Assembly (NCBI GenBank): GCA_029339505.1
Contig: JAQISU010000108.1
Span: forward strand, 19,911,501-19,975,500
Length of the DNA: 64,000 nucleotides
Direction of reading: 5' to 3'
From: Unio delphinus
Lineage: Eukaryota; Mollusca; Bivalvia; Unionida; Unionidae
Translations under genes and position numbers: made by a program
The notes under the pieces: model-generated
What the model saw: only the letters and a program-made list of their open reading frames with translations
What the model was told of the DNA's origin: nothing
The model's database searches: none
Shown: piece by piece, positions 33,560 to 47,159 of the stretch
How the letters are laid out: every line of letters begins with the position of its first letter
Numbering within the stretch: the stretch's first letter is position 1

Positions 33560-35560
33560 CGGAAATGGCGTGCCACGACATTGATTTTTGTTTTGTGAAT
33601 ACAATACAGATTACATAGTGGCAGCTAATAATGTCTGGATTTTTGTATGCGATTTTTAATGCTTTTCTGTCCATTTACTTGGTGATTTACTTGAAAATAT
33701 TAATGTGTTATTTTGTGGTTTTTAATGGGTTATGAGATATAAAAGAGTGCACAATGTATAAGATGTCCATAGCGGTATTTACGCACACTACATTTAAATC
33801 TGACTCTCACAAGAATACCAGACTATAAGCAATACAAAGTAATATGTCACTGATCAAAAGTTTGCATCACTTGTGTTGGAATAATTACAGCAGTAACTTG
33901 CAATAAAATCAGTCTTAATCAAAGGATATTATGAGACGAGGGATAAGATTTATTAGACCAGATATATAAGTTATGAGACGAGAAAAATAATTGATGTGAT
34001 GAGAGAAATAACGATTCTTTTATGAGCAACGGATACCAATATATTTGAATATTTGTAAATGTCGTTGACATGAGAAGACATGTAAGTTTAAATGTACCAA
34101 AAGACGAAAAAATACTGACTTTATGAAACAAAATTTGCAATTAGCGTCGCGCAATGACTATGAAATCGCATACCACGCCTTGTTCTTACGTCCAGGCTGT
34201 TCATATCAGTGTGACGTAATGCAGTGTTTGCATGAGTGCGTCATAAAAAGTATTACGACATGGGCGTCTTAATAGAAGTAATTACAGGCTATGTATGCGA
34301 TCAATGTGTTATTTAAAGCATTTTCAAACAATTTACTATTATACATGTATCAAATGTTAGTAATTTTCTTGTTTAGTTGACCCGGTTTATTGGCACGTAT
34401 CTACACAGGCAATCAATAATACACAATTTGATATTGGACGATGGCTCATTACGACAAACTTGCATTACTGTCTGGATTAGTTTGTCAATCTATACAACAA
34501 TGCATATTATCATCTCATATTTTCTAATGATTGATATTAATGTGCAAGTAAATGGTATTTTAGCACACCCAAACTCAAACGTTATTGCTCTATATCAGTC
34601 AAACGGAGAATTTGGACACAACGATGTCAAACTTGCACGGATGATTTTCAATATAGCAATATAATGACTAAACTTCAGACACGTTGATTGATTTCGTAGA
34701 CTAATAGTCGTCATTTTCTAGGGATTATGTTCCTATATTTCAAGAATAGAGGATGTCAGTACTTTTTTTTTATCTGTCTAATAGTGTGTATTGTGGAGTA
34801 TTTGTCTGTGACTAATTCTGATTAAATAGTCATTCCTTGAACTACGCTTTAAATAAACCCAGGAAAACCCGATTTTTCGTTTTCTGTTTAAATAACGCAT
34901 TATATTTAAAATTTAATAGATTTATTAGGTATAATTATGTTGGTTCTTTTATTTATTTGTAATTTCTCCAGGACACCGTCAGTACTAACAATGGGTTAGC
35001 TTAACATGTATTTTTCATGACAATACTGTCAATGCCATTTGAATTTCCCAACCCCACACCCAACAATACCAACATTCTAAACTATCATCACGTGGTTGGA
35101 TAGAGAGAAGCAGTAAGATATTCATCATTATACTGCTTGTCGAATATGCATATATATGTAACTTGTCACTGAGCACACTATTTCAAAGATATTATCAAAA
35201 AAGAAACGAGTGACCATGGTCATATGAACAGTAGCAATACAATGATATACGCTGCCATTCAACAAATTGACAAAAAATAAAAAACATTATTCCCAGAATG
35301 GAGAGATGCTTACTTATGTGTCCCATTTTCTATTATCATGTTTTACTGTTACCAATGATGATGACACTGTCGCATTTAAATACATTTATTACCGTAGCCG
35401 ATGTACTTAATTAATGTTTTAGCTGTGGACACTATTATGTTCTAATCGTTATTGTTGCTGTAGCTGATGATATTATACTGTAATAAATGATGACAGTATA
35501 ATCTGCTGATTGCTATATTTGTTGTTGTTGATGACACTATAACATGCACAATGCTATACT
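33560..35560. other. No gene recognised
   Basis: Short phrases TTATGAGACGAG recur three times at about 33930-33980. A 95-codon plus-strand frame at 34377-34664 has no family resemblance. Confidence 0.4.
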
Positions 35561-35565
35561 TGATG

Positions 35566-35770
35566 TAATTAATAGCATTATAGCGTACAAAAGGCTTTAA
35601 TTGTTGTAATTAATAGCATTATAGCGTACAAAAGGCTTTAATTGTTGTAATTAATAGCATTATAGCGTACAAAAGGCTTTAATTGTTGTAATTAATAGCA
35701 TTATAGCGTACAAAAGGCTTTAATTGTTGTAATTAATAGCATTATAGCGTACAAAAGGCTTTAATTGTTG
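35566..35770. repeat. Five identical 41-bp units
   Basis: TAATTAATAGCATTATAGCG followed by TACAAAAGGCTTTAATTGTTG, five times over exactly 205 bp. I see no difference among copies, so amplification or homogenisation is very recent. Confidence 0.98.
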
Positions 35771-35779
35771 TCGTTATAT

Positions 35780-36610
35780 GATATTATTACGTAATAAATG
35801 TCATTATTAATGTAGCCCAAGTAACTGTCACTTTCGTATTGCTTTAGTTTCAGCAGTTTTCTAGATATATCATAGGAAAAACGGAAGGTAATCAATGTCA
35901 GTTTCATGCTAGCATCCATGTCATAACATATTATCAAAAGAAGAAAGCAGTCTTAAAGAAAACAGCAGATGTTCTTTTTGCAATTGGTTTAGGTTTTAAA
36001 GAAAACCAACTCATTGCAGGTTATGGCAAGACAAGCCAAGCAAAGCGCCTTACCCTAGCGTACACTACACTAACCACGCAAACCCGTGTACTCATTGTCA
36101 ACAGCTCAACTCATTAAATAATAACGCACAATCTTTCCCATCAGAAGATTATGGAATATAATTGCGAACAAATTTAGTTTCCCATCCTCGTTTAGAAACG
36201 CCCGTGATTTTACAATAGTAATAGACTATAGCTGGTTACTACATCTTCCGAAGTGTGTGTTTAGGTGTTTACACGCATTTGAGAAAAGATATAAATGGTA
36301 TGTCAATCAGTGTAATACAACTCATCTACAAACTCAAGTTGTTTCAATAAATGACTAATATGTTCATTTATACAAATATTATATATCGGTGTTAAGCATC
36401 TACAAATTCGTTCCTGACAAAACGTCCCAAACAAAGAACATATTGAAGTGATATAATCTCGATCATAGATAATGGGAAGCTACTGTTAATATTGTGTTAT
36501 TAGTTGACCCGAACTTGCATTGGTTACAGGGCGAATAATCGCATTTTCTTTACCAGTACATTAGGTTCTGACGGCTTAGTCTGAAAAGGCAGTCTAGCTT
36601 TTTATACAGT
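35780..36610. other. No feature recognised
   Basis: AT-rich; nothing coding-like or repetitive seen. Confidence 0.4.
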
Positions 36611-36617
36611 ATGCTGA

Positions 36618-36895
36618 ATTGGACATTCGTGAAGAGGCCTCAGATACGAATAAAAATCATGAGAATGGCATTCGCGAAGAGGCCTCAGTAATGAATCAAA
36701 CTCACGAAGCCAACATATATGAAGGGACATCATAAATCGATAAAAACCATGAAACTGACATTTGAGAAGAGGCCTTGATATCGTTAAAATCAGAATGACT
36801 CCTCAGATATAAATCAAAATCTCAAAGCTAATATTTGTGAAGAGGCATCAGATATTAATCCAAATAATGAAACTGACATTCGTGTAGAGGCCTTT
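36618..36895. repeat. Degenerate ~50-bp tandem repeat
   Basis: About six units with GAAGAGGCCTCAGATA, AATCAAAA or AATAAAAATCATGA, and GAAACTGACATTCG words. Strong drift and one unit with GGGACATCA in place of GGCCTC. Confidence 0.8.
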
Positions 36896-37204
36896 AACTG
36901 GATTCTAAAGAATATTAACAATTCTTTGACTTTACATATTCTCCCAGAAATGTTAGGTTATGTCCTGCTTATGTCATTTGCTTCGCATGTTGCCATGGTT
37001 TGGAGATATTGTCTATCAACATAAACATGCAAAGTCTGCGCTATTTATTATAAATATTCCTTAAAGAGTGTAATTGTTTATTCAGAATGTTAACATCAGC
37101 GGTCATGCTGCTTAACATTGAATATAAGAAAACCAGCCTTATTAATAAATATAAAGTGTCGCTTGTAGCTCACGTACATTACTTAGAAATATTAAAGTTG
37201 TCAT

Positions 37205-37345
37205 TGTTGTAGTTGTTGTAGGGTTTAACGGCAATTTTCAGCACACGATAGGCTATTCATAGCGACCAGTATTATTGCTGGAAGGAGAACCCGGGAAACT
37301 CCCGGAAAGAAAAACCGACCCACGAGAAGCTATTGGGGTGTTTTA
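37205..37345 (-). mobile_element. SINE-A 3' part, minus strand
   Basis: The minus strand reads GTCGGTTTTTCTTTCCGGGA, TTTCCCGGGTTCTCC, CAATAATACTGGTCGCTATG, CCTATCGTGTGCTGAAAATT and GCCGTTAAACCCTACAACAA, the same order as the plus-strand copy at 27595-27862. The tRNA head is missing or too diverged. Confidence 0.82.
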
Positions 37346-37789
37346 ATTTAGAAACAAAACCATAAATATACTTTAGAGTACTGGAAGAGACATTCACTCC
37401 ATACTGTTCTCATGTGCACATGACCGCTATGATATCGTTGAGTAAATTCAGTTATACAACTACATGTTTAAGAGGTTAATTCAAGGTGTACATCGGAATC
37501 TTGTGTACTTATAAAGACAAGAAAATTAAACTATTTGCTACAGTGGCAGTTGACTTAATGTGTTATTGCTTGTGACTAAAGCAATAAGATCCAGGCTTTG
37601 CACCAGTAAGAGTTAATTACAACGTATAGTTTCAGTAGTGATCGTTTCGAATCATATAACAAAGTACCAGAAGAAATGCCCACACCGGACTCATCAATCA
37701 TATAATGTAATACATGGTGGAATAAAATGTAAACTAAAGATGATTCATGTCTTAAGCAAGACTCTGACATATAACATATGGTTTATTAT

Positions 37790-37890
37790 CTACGACGCTT
37801 ACACTTAACTACAGGGATATAATCGGCGACGCTGACATTTAACTACACGTTTATTATCTACGACGCTTGAATATTACTACAGGTTTCTTA
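37790..37890. repeat. ~45-bp repeat, about 2.5 copies
   Basis: TATCTACGACGCTTACACTT, TCGGCGACGCTGACATTTAA and TATCTACGACGCTTGAATAT begin successive units, each containing ACTACA(G/C)G. Confidence 0.75.
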
Positions 37891-37899
37891 TCTATGTAA

Positions 37900-40110
37900 T
37901 GAATAGGATATGATATGTCAGTAGTTAGCAGACAGTCGATGGATTCTGAGAGTTCGATCATGTAATTACAGGACTTCATCATTCCTTCCACTTTCAGAAG
38001 TGTTTAGAAATATCATCAATTAATTATGCTGAATATCTACAACGAAAACCATGAACAAAAGAACAACACAAAGCAGCAGTACATACCTATTTATCCCATT
38101 TTTACAAGAGAGCATTTGCAAGCTGATCCAGACAGCGATCAATTCATTAATATCAATGTATTTAGCGACGTGCATGTCGTGGATTGAAAAGTATCATTCT
38201 GAATAATGATTCATCAAACGTGTAAAGAAAATTCATAAAGGCGTCTGCCAATAAAATACTGTAAACAAAATGTTACGGTAGCATTTTAGTATGGGAGCCT
38301 TGGCGCCAATGTCAAAGCTGGGAGCCAGCAAGTAGCATAATTTATCGTTATAGATTCACGCCGATTAAACTCAATTATAACCATCAGGGGATGTAGGACA
38401 TATTAGCAAATCAAATAGCTGAATTGAAATGTACACGCAAGCATTCAATGACGTCAACATGGACTAATGCAAACGATTGTAGAATGCTGTGTCACGTTGA
38501 CCGTTAGATACAATACAGAATAAGCGTAGGATAGAACGTATTATCATTGATTTAGAAATTGTTCATGACAGTCACGAAGAAACTCCACCAGGGAAGTTTG
38601 AAAATATATCCACACTGATACATTGTAACAAAAACGTTCAGGCACTTTTTTGCGATTGTCACGTGACAAATGCAATCATTTTAATCTAGACGTGAATTAA
38701 GGTATCACAAGAGTCTCTTTTGAAATGAGAGAAATATTATATCGTATAATGCATTTCTTTAGTTTCATAATTGATCATGTTAAATAAGTTTGTCAACACC
38801 TAGAAATATACATATCTTATCCAAAATGATAATCCTTAACCAAATATCAAGAAGTTCACGCGGACCATTATGCCGCCTTAATCGGAGCAGTGACTGTTGT
38901 ATCTTTCTCGCCACTACCATGGAATCGATAAAACCTCTGCAGACAACTATAGTTATGAAATCATAGGTTATAATCTTTGCAATCTAAATTTCTATATTAT
39001 GTTGTTACTATATTATTTAACAAAGAAGCAGAAAAGAGAGTAAATCAAGCAGTTTTGCAAATTTTAACAAATTATTTATTTCTGGAGAATTTGAAGTTAA
39101 GGATTAGGGAATAACTTTCGCAATTTCGCTGATTCCAAATAGTCATAAAACTAATTTCACAAGTCAAAAATCAGAGTAACTAACAAATGGAATCCAATAT
39201 TGAAGGTGCAGATGTATCTATTGATTGAACCAGTGTTTCTGTAATAAAAGTACTGATGTATCTCAATGATATAATCCAAAACATTTCAATGAATTTACAA
39301 CAATCCCAAAATACGTATTGAGTCCAAAAAAAGTAAAAAGTACTTAGCTATTTAAAACAACAACATCCTCTGAAATTAAAATCAACAAAACTATACATAT
39401 ATTCACCTAATCCTAAATTAAGATAGGAATTAATAATTCTAATATAATCAACCTTAATATTAAAACCTACGTCACACTATAAGTACTTAGATCAGGGTCA
39501 CCATTGTGAAACTAATTTATCAAACCTTGAACAAGGTTAGTTTCTTGAATTTTCCAGAGTCACAATCACGTAAACATAGGCACATACATTTTCTGGAATT
39601 ATATCCCTACAAGATAAACCAGAGGATTGGTAAATGGGTATGAGCACGCTAATCCAATAACAAGCGCACATGAACGAACACACAAAGGTCAATCTCGTTA
39701 TTCACGTGCACGTGCCTTCTAAAGGTTAAGTTTAACGTAAGTGAAAGTTTTGGGTACCCGAATTATTTTACCGTTTACTAGAAACATATGCTCCTCCGCA
39801 TCGATTCTTATTTGCTAAAGGTAAAAGCTTGAATGCTTGTATAACTTTGAAGAATGTTCTTATCGTAGTTATGACTAATTTACTATATTTAAAACTCTTG
39901 AAGTTGACTTGTTGAAACAATGATTACATAAATACAAGTAATTTAAACATAACTATTCTGGCAAAATGTCCGTTTTGCTATCAAAATGTCAACTTTAAAA
40001 CCCATTGAGAACAATTTGCTTCACTAAACAATTAGTACACTTTAAGCATTACCAACGACACACGTTTTCATCCTATAAACAAACAGTAATTCTTATCCTT
40101 TCAAAAGGAT
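37900..40110. other. No feature recognised
   Basis: AT-rich over about 2.2 kb, with no motif or periodicity noted. Confidence 0.4.
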
Positions 40111-40117
40111 GATATGG

Positions 40118-40376
<259 letters not shown>

Positions 40377-40683
40377 ACTTATCATTATGCATACTGATAC
40401 GATTGCCTATATTAATCTATTCCAACTTGAGTGAGGTATAAATAGGTATACAACTCCCGCTAGAAGAAATATATTTTTATGCCAATTTGGGGTATGTGCA
40501 TAGGGTTCAAATCTTTATCAACACTGATTTGATTGGGAATATTTTATATTAAAAGAAACGCCGTGTCAAATGTGTAATCATTGCATCAGGTTGAATTATG
40601 GTATATCCTAAAACTACATTCCCTTCGCACGTACCATCAGTACATACAGTTGCATTACCTATATATCATCATTTACCGTAGGG

Positions 40684-43600
40684 TTCTTAGGGTTGTTATC
40701 GCCGGGGTGGATGTGGGAGATAAAAACCCACTTCCCTTGGAAAACCCCCAATGACTCGCCTTTGATAGAGCCTCTGACAACCTAATTCAGCTCCAGGCCT
40801 TCTCGAGGGACTTAACTATCCCCGGCGAGACCTAGGTGGAATAGGGTTGACAAGCGACGTTCTGGCGGTTTAAAAACAGATGATCCGGGCAAATGGGGAT
40901 TATTATCCTTGGGTGGTCGCCCATCTATCAGAAGGTATTTTCTGCCTTGTGACCATATCCTCTCATGGGAAAAGCTAAGGAAGTAAACCCTAACAGAATA
41001 TCCGTAGACGGTGTCCCCAAGGAGGCTTGGCATTATTTCAATATCATCTCGGCAACACCTTCAACGCCACTGGTGCCATGACGGATCGGGTTGTCCTTTC
41101 CCTTGGATTCATCATCAGTGTAGAGAGGGGTAATCAGCTGCGTGGGCAACAACTGATTCTCATTATCACCCTGTCCAGGCTTGAGCCCTGGAGAGGACAC
41201 TCCAGATTCATTTCACAGCGTCGACACAAGACGGGTGGTGTTAATTTACCGGTTATAAATCATCGCTCGATTGGTGTAGAGTCATACGTCAGTGGTTGAT
41301 TCCGACGGTGGGAGAGACCAACAGGTCTCACTGGACAGCTATTGCCCGTCTAAACATGGGCCGCCCCTAGAAATCAAGTTGCCTTTAAGCCACAGTTCAT
41401 CTGCATTACTGGGTGCGTAGGACATAAGGTACGCTCCGTACCAAAGTAGATTGCAAGAATTGCACCATGAAACAAAAAACAAAACAAACCCAAAAAGGAA
41501 AATTCCACACTTTAATCTAGGCACCTGGAATATCCATAACATGATGACTGGACTCTCTGATGTTCTCCTGATGTTCTAAAGACTAAAATCATCCATTACG
41601 AACTTGTAGAGCTCCAGGTCGACTTCTCCTCACTACGGGAGATACGGCTACCATATTCCGGTTCCTCATAGAAGAGAACTACACGTTCTTCTAGCAAGGA
41701 AATAACGCTGACAAAGCCAGTGAGTTTATCGTTTCGCATTCAGGCTCTGTCTGCTTTAGATGACAGATCCATGCAACAAAGAGACGGAAGACTGTTAGCC
41801 CTCTGCCTCCACACCACTACCTGGTCAGTCAACGTAAGCAGCGTTTACGCTCCAACAGTAAGTGCCACCGCAGATACCAAGGTTGAACTCTACGACGAAG
41901 TAAACTCGCTCATTGACAAATTTCCCAAGAATGAGCGCTTGAATTTACTGGGAGACTTTAACGCTAGGGTGGGTGCTGACTATGACTCTTTGCCTTCCTG
42001 TCCTGGGATGTTTGGCATTGGGAAGACACAAGGAAGCGACTTCTAGAGATGTGCTCGTACCACGACATCAGCATCACCAATTCGTTCTTTCAGACATAGC
42101 CACAACATAAAGTATCTTAGAGGCATTCCCGGTCCAAACACTGGCACCAGCTGAACTTGATCATTAAAAGGTGGTCTACCAAGAAGACTATGCTTCTTAC
42201 CCGTGCCTTCCACAGCACCGACTGCGACATTGAACACTCAATGGTGCGCTGCAACATGACGAAGGTTCAGCGAAAGAAGTTACACCGCTCTAGTCAGAAG
42301 GTAAACCACTCATTGACCTGAGTTAAACATCATATCCAGACAAGACTGAGGAATTCACTAATGTCCTCTCCAGCACGTCTGATTCAGGACCATCCAACGG
42401 AAGTGCCAAATAGAGATAGGCTCTCATCAGAGAGACTGTGTACAACATAGCCACATGGATATTTGGTAAGACACAGTCAAAGAACAGCGACTGGTTTGAG
42501 GCTAACTCCTACACACTCAAGGCAGCAATGTTCGAGCATCGGAGCGTTTAACTGTAGTGCAAGCAATCCCAATACCAGAGAACTGTACAGGATACAGGTC
42601 TACCAGAAGCAAGGTGCAGAGGGTAACACAGTAGTGCGCAAATATATTCTTGATTCGGCTCTCTCAGAGGATCCAGTCAGTAGCAGATATCAGTCACATC
42701 ATAGGCATGTACGATGGCATAAAGAAAGCAATGGGTCCCACAAAGAACGTGTCAGCACCAGTGAGTTTTTTCTCGCAGGCGATGTAATCCACGATAAGGA
42801 CAAGCAGATGAAGCTATTGATGGAGTACCAAATTAAACCGTACTTAAGTGAGAACCACGTGACCAACGAAGCCCTCTATGGAAACCTTCCACTCATGGTC
42901 GAACTGGACGAGATGCCTAATGTGGCAGAAGAAAAGAAGGCCTTAGAGAAACGGTTCTTAGGTAAATACTGAGGGAAATGTGGCATCCCAACAGAGGGCA
43001 TCAAGTACGCCTTCATAGTGCTGCTCACACACTTGGACGACCTTCTCTGTCACTGCTTGAATAAAAGTGCTGTGCCTCAGGACATAGGAGATGCCAAAAT
43101 TTGTACATGGGTACAATAACAAAGGCCATAAATGTGACTGCAACAACTACAGAGGCATATCCCTTCTACGTATCTTCGGTAAATGCTTTGCATGCGTCAT
43201 CCAGAATAAACTGCAGACATTTGCTGACAGCATGTATCCATAATAGCAGTGCTGGTCCCGCGCATAGAGGTCCACAACATACATGATCGTCTCCGTCGGG
43301 CAATTGCAGGAGCAAAGCAGAGAATAACACAAACTCGTCTTTCTGGCTTTTACAGACCTCATCAAGGTTTTTATCTGATCAGCAGAGATGGACTATTCAC
43401 AGTCTCAGCGAAGATTGGATGCCCTCCAAAGCTGTTAAGAATGATCCAGTACTATCACGATTACATTAAACTGACAGCGCGGTAAGATAGCTCAACATCT
43501 CACCCCTACAACCTCCTCAGCGGAGTAAACAAGGATTGGGTACTTGCCCACCACGATTTTCGGCGTCTTTCTTCCTTCTCCTGCCCAAGCATGCCTTTGC

Positions 43601-44714
43601 GACGTCTACAGAAGAGATCTACATGCGTACGCGATCAAACCGCAAATTTTGTAACCTAGCAAGACTAAAAGCAAAGAGCAAAGTGCGTGAAGCAGCCATC
43701 AGGGACAAGTTTTCGCAAACGATACTGCTTAGCAACTCACACAAGAAGCTGAGTTACAGCATCCGATTAAACGCTTTGATAAAGCATTCGGTGAGTTTGG
43801 GATGGCCATCAGCCTAACAAAAATAAACGTAATGGCTTGGAACTCAGACACCCCAAGCATTATCGTCGACAACTACGAACTTGATGTAGTCAGTACGTTC
43901 AAGTACCTAGGCTCTAGAGTCACCAAAGACCCTTATTGCTCGATGCTGAGCTCAACAAGCAGACTGGAAAGGCATCAACAACTCTCTCCAGGTTGTCGCA
44001 AAGGGTGTGGAATGCTGACCCTGAGCAATACGATATCCGTGTACCGTACTTGTGTGCTAAGCACTCTTCTGTATACCAGTGAAAAATGGACTCTGTTCGC
44101 CTCACAAGAGAAATTATTGAGCACCTTTCATATGCGATGTATCCGATGCATACTAGGGATCACTTCGAGTGATAGAGTAAGGAACAACGAGGTGCTTGAA
44201 CGTGCAAAGATTCACAGCATAGGTCACACATCTCTGCCAACGTCGCATCAGATGGCTTTGCCATTTACCACGGATGGATGACGGACGGATCACCAAAGAT
44301 ATTCTTTATTCGGAACCTGTCTCTGACAAAAACTCGATCGGACTACCACACCTCCGCTTTAAGAATGCCTGCAAGCGCGACATGAAAGTCATTCACATCG
44401 ATGTCAACATCTGGGAAGAGCTTGCTCTAGATAGGCCCAGCTGGTGACATGCTTTCGGGAATGCTTTGAAAGGCGGCGAGCACAAGATACGCTTGCTAGC
44501 TACTGAAAAGCTATCTCGGAGGAAGAGCAAGCAGCTCCAACACAAACCAGACTCAACTTACATGTGCAGAAAGTGTAGCAATGACTGCCACTACCGTGTT
44601 GGGCTACATAGCAACTACAGACGCTGCACAACCACCAACAGGGTCATCTCTCATGAGCGCACTTCCGTCGTCTCTCGAGACTAATGGATGCCAACAAAAT
44701 GCCCGTAGTACTAG

Positions 44715-44715
<1 letters not shown>
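40684..44715 (+). pseudogene. Near full-length APE-type LINE, inactivated
   Basis: A non-LTR retrotransposon with endonuclease, reverse transcriptase and a C-terminal zinc finger, broken by many frameshifts and stops. The first ~0.8 kb is GC-richer, with no identified ORF1. The endonuclease starts near 41517 (LGTWNIHNM) and holds VYAPTVSATADTK, LGDFNARVGADYDSLPSCPG (41948 onward) and STDCDIEHSMVRC (42213 onward). The RT linker reads LPLMVELDEMPNV and VPQDIGDAKI, and the RT has CDCNNYRGISLLRIFGKCFA (about 43137 onward). The catalytic FADD box is mutated to FAND (43712-43723) and lies next to a frame break. YELDVVSTFKYLGSRVTKD and STFHMRCIRCILGI follow. The finger (about 44572-44632) has CRKCSNDCHYRVGLHSNYRRC spacing, shown here as C-X2-C...H-X5-C. 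The order matches elements often mis-annotated as craniofacial development protein 2-like. It cannot move itself. Confidence 0.92.

Positions 44716-44767
<52 letters not shown>
44716..44767. repeat. (AT)n at LINE 3' end
   Basis: About 26 AT units beginning about 30 bp after the last LINE coding words. It may have grown from the element's own simple tail. Confidence 0.96.
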
Positions 44768-44770
<3 letters not shown>

Positions 44771-45082
44771 TGTTAAGTCAGAATAGGCGGATAGACTTTT
44801 GACGTACTTTTCTTTTCACTATTCGGCATTGGTTCGGTTAATGTAAACAGTGTATAAGTATAGAGATGTTGGTAAATTGTGCAGTTTTATTTTTTTAGTA
44901 TTGTCGCTCGTTATTATGATGTATACCAAACTTTCAACAACAAGCCGATGTTTACACATGTACGCTCTCAATCGGTACAGTGCATTAGTTACTATATCAG
45001 GGTGAAGTTTGGTGACTATCAAGCATCATGCGTAACTGAAAATATAGCAGCATTATTTGTTTCGTTGTAAACATGTAAGTTT

Positions 45083-45150
45083 TGGCAGTATTATGGCAGT
45101 GATCCGTAACAGAAAGCGCTTCAGACCACTCAGCCACTCGCGACCCCGGA
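45083..45150 (-). mobile_element. SINE-A head fragment, minus strand
   Basis: The minus strand reads GCGAGTGGCTGAGTGGTCTG, AAGCGCTTTCTGTTACGGAT and CACTGCC, the tRNA-like head of the SINE at 27595-27862. It has the best preserved A box of the family. The body is absent. Confidence 0.75.
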
Positions 45151-45249
45151 TATTATATATAAAACCGTTACTACTGATAATATAAATAAAGATAGTATTC
45201 TCTATGTTCCTGTTTTTTTTTCTTCTTTTTTGTAAATATATATTCATAT

Positions 45250-45832
45250 CGCGCATTTTACATTAGCCCACTTGTGACAATGACATCATGCATTTTACAT
45301 CAGTCTTCTTGTGACAATGACATCACGCATTTGGCATTAGCCTACTTGTGACAATGAGATCACGCATTTTGCATTAGCCTACTTGTGACAATGTGACAAT
45401 GACTTTACGCGTTTTACATTAATCTACTTGTGACAATGACATCATGCATTTTACATCAGTCTTCTTGTGACAATGACATCACGCATTTTGCATTAGCCTA
45501 TTTGTGACAATGACATCACGCATTTTGCATTAGCCTACTTGTGACAATGTGACAATGACTTTACGCGTTTTACATTAATCTACTTGTGACAATGACATCA
45601 CGCATTTTACATCAGCCTACTTGTGACAATGACATCACGCATTTTGCATTAGCCTACTTGTGACAATGACTTTACGCGTTTTACATTAGTCTACTTGTGA
45701 CAATGACATCGCACAATATTACATTAGCCTACTTGTGACAATGACATCGCACATTTTACATTAGCCTACTTGTGACAATGGAATCACGCATTATACATCA
45801 GCCTATTTTTAACAATATCATCACTAATTTCA
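45250..45832. repeat. 37-bp minisatellite with 156-bp higher-order unit
   Basis: Units contain TGACAATGACATCACGCATT and TTGCATTAGCCTACTTG. Four variant units, one with an extra TGACAATG (45 bp), form a 156-bp block. For example, TGACATCATGCATTTTACAT occurs at 45281 and again at 45437, followed by the same variant series. About 14-15 units in all, most diverged at the right. Confidence 0.94.
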
Positions 45833-46029
45833 GGATAACAAACTTTAATGTTCAACAACTATCTATACTTAATGACAACAATCTGAACATTGAATTAAGG
45901 CAAATTTTAACATAGTAACTCCCATTTAAAAATTGTTTAATAACAAGCTACATTTGCGACAACAAGACAGGTTTTAAGATAACAAGCCACATTGGCGGCA
46001 GGACACGTTTAACAGTAACTAATTAATTA

Positions 46030-46140
46030 TGACAATAAAGTCAACATTTTACAAACAGAAGTCATACTATTTTCAAAAACAAATTAAATATCACGATAAT
46101 GTCAACATTTTACAAACAGAAGTTATATTTTTTTGAACAT
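46030..46140. repeat. 61-bp direct repeat, two copies
   Basis: GTCAACATTTTACAAACAGA AGT(C/T)ATA occurs at about 46040 and 46101. Shorter ACAAGCCACATT-type words precede it from 45950. Confidence 0.75.
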
Positions 46141-46580
46141 CAAGCCAAATTCTAGAATTAAAAGGCACATTCTGCAATACAATGTATACATTAAAATCAA
46201 GGAAAAAAATTTAAGTAAAAGAAGCACGCAAGAAGAGGATACATTACAAAATATATCTTACAAACAAACTTTCATCATTCTTGGCGTTTTAGAAACTCAA
46301 TTTTAATTTTAGACAAAACCTTCCCAGTCTGTGTTAGCATTCAATTTTCTTTAGCGGTTCCTTCATTGAGTGCTAGTTACAAATTTAAAGAGAGCACGCT
46401 CTGACTACTAAAATAATTTGATTATAATAACCTATCACAAATGGAGAAAAATTAGATTTCCTTATTCAAACGGATTGTGTTGTTTCTCCTGTAGACGAAA
46501 ACGACAGTGGACTAATATAAAAGCAAACGAGATAAGCTGTAATGTTTACGAACTGAAGAAACTGATTAGTCTAAGGAAAG

Positions 46581-47155
46581 GTGTGAGACGACAGCTTTGT
46601 TTGTCTCGTGTTATTATGTAAAGTATGTGTGAGACGACAGCTTCGTATGTTTCATGTTATTATGTAAAGTATGTGTGAGAAGACTGATTCGTCTCATATT
46701 ATTATTTAAATTATGTGTGAGACGACAGCTTCGTCTCATATTATTATTTAAATTATGTGTGAGACGACATATTCGTTTGTGTCATATTATTATGTAACTT
46801 GTGTGCGAGACAACACCTTCGTTTATCTCATATTATTATTTAAATTAGGTGTGAGGCGACAGCTTCGTCTCATATTATTAGTTTAATTACGTGTAAGATG
46901 ACAGTTTCGTGTGTCTCATATTATGTTTTTAAAATTATATCTGAGACGACAGCTTCGTTTTTCTGATATTATTATTTAAATTATGTGTGTTGCGAGATCA
47001 AAATTTGTCTCAGATTATTATTGAAATTATGCATGAGGCGATAATTTGTTTGTCTCATTCTTGAAAATAAGTGTGAGACGATTGCTTTGTTTTTCTTATT
47101 ATTATTGAAATTATGCGTGAAGCGATAGCATCGTTTATATCATATTATTGAGTAA
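46581..47155. repeat. 42-46 bp minisatellite with hairpin-forming unit
   Basis: About 13 units contain GTGTGAGACGACAGCTTCGT, TTGTCTCATATTATTATTTA and AATTAT. In the shortest form GAGACGACAGCTTCGTCTC is a perfect inverted repeat (46719-46737, extending one pair to 46718-46738) with a 5-nt loop. Longer forms insert TTG within the right arm. Units decay towards the right end. Confidence 0.9.
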
Positions 47156-47159
47156 CTTC

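Noticed and set aside
42463..42972. 169-codon frame as an independent gene
   Set aside because: It is the endonuclease-RT linker of the LINE at 40684-44715, in frame for part of its length only.
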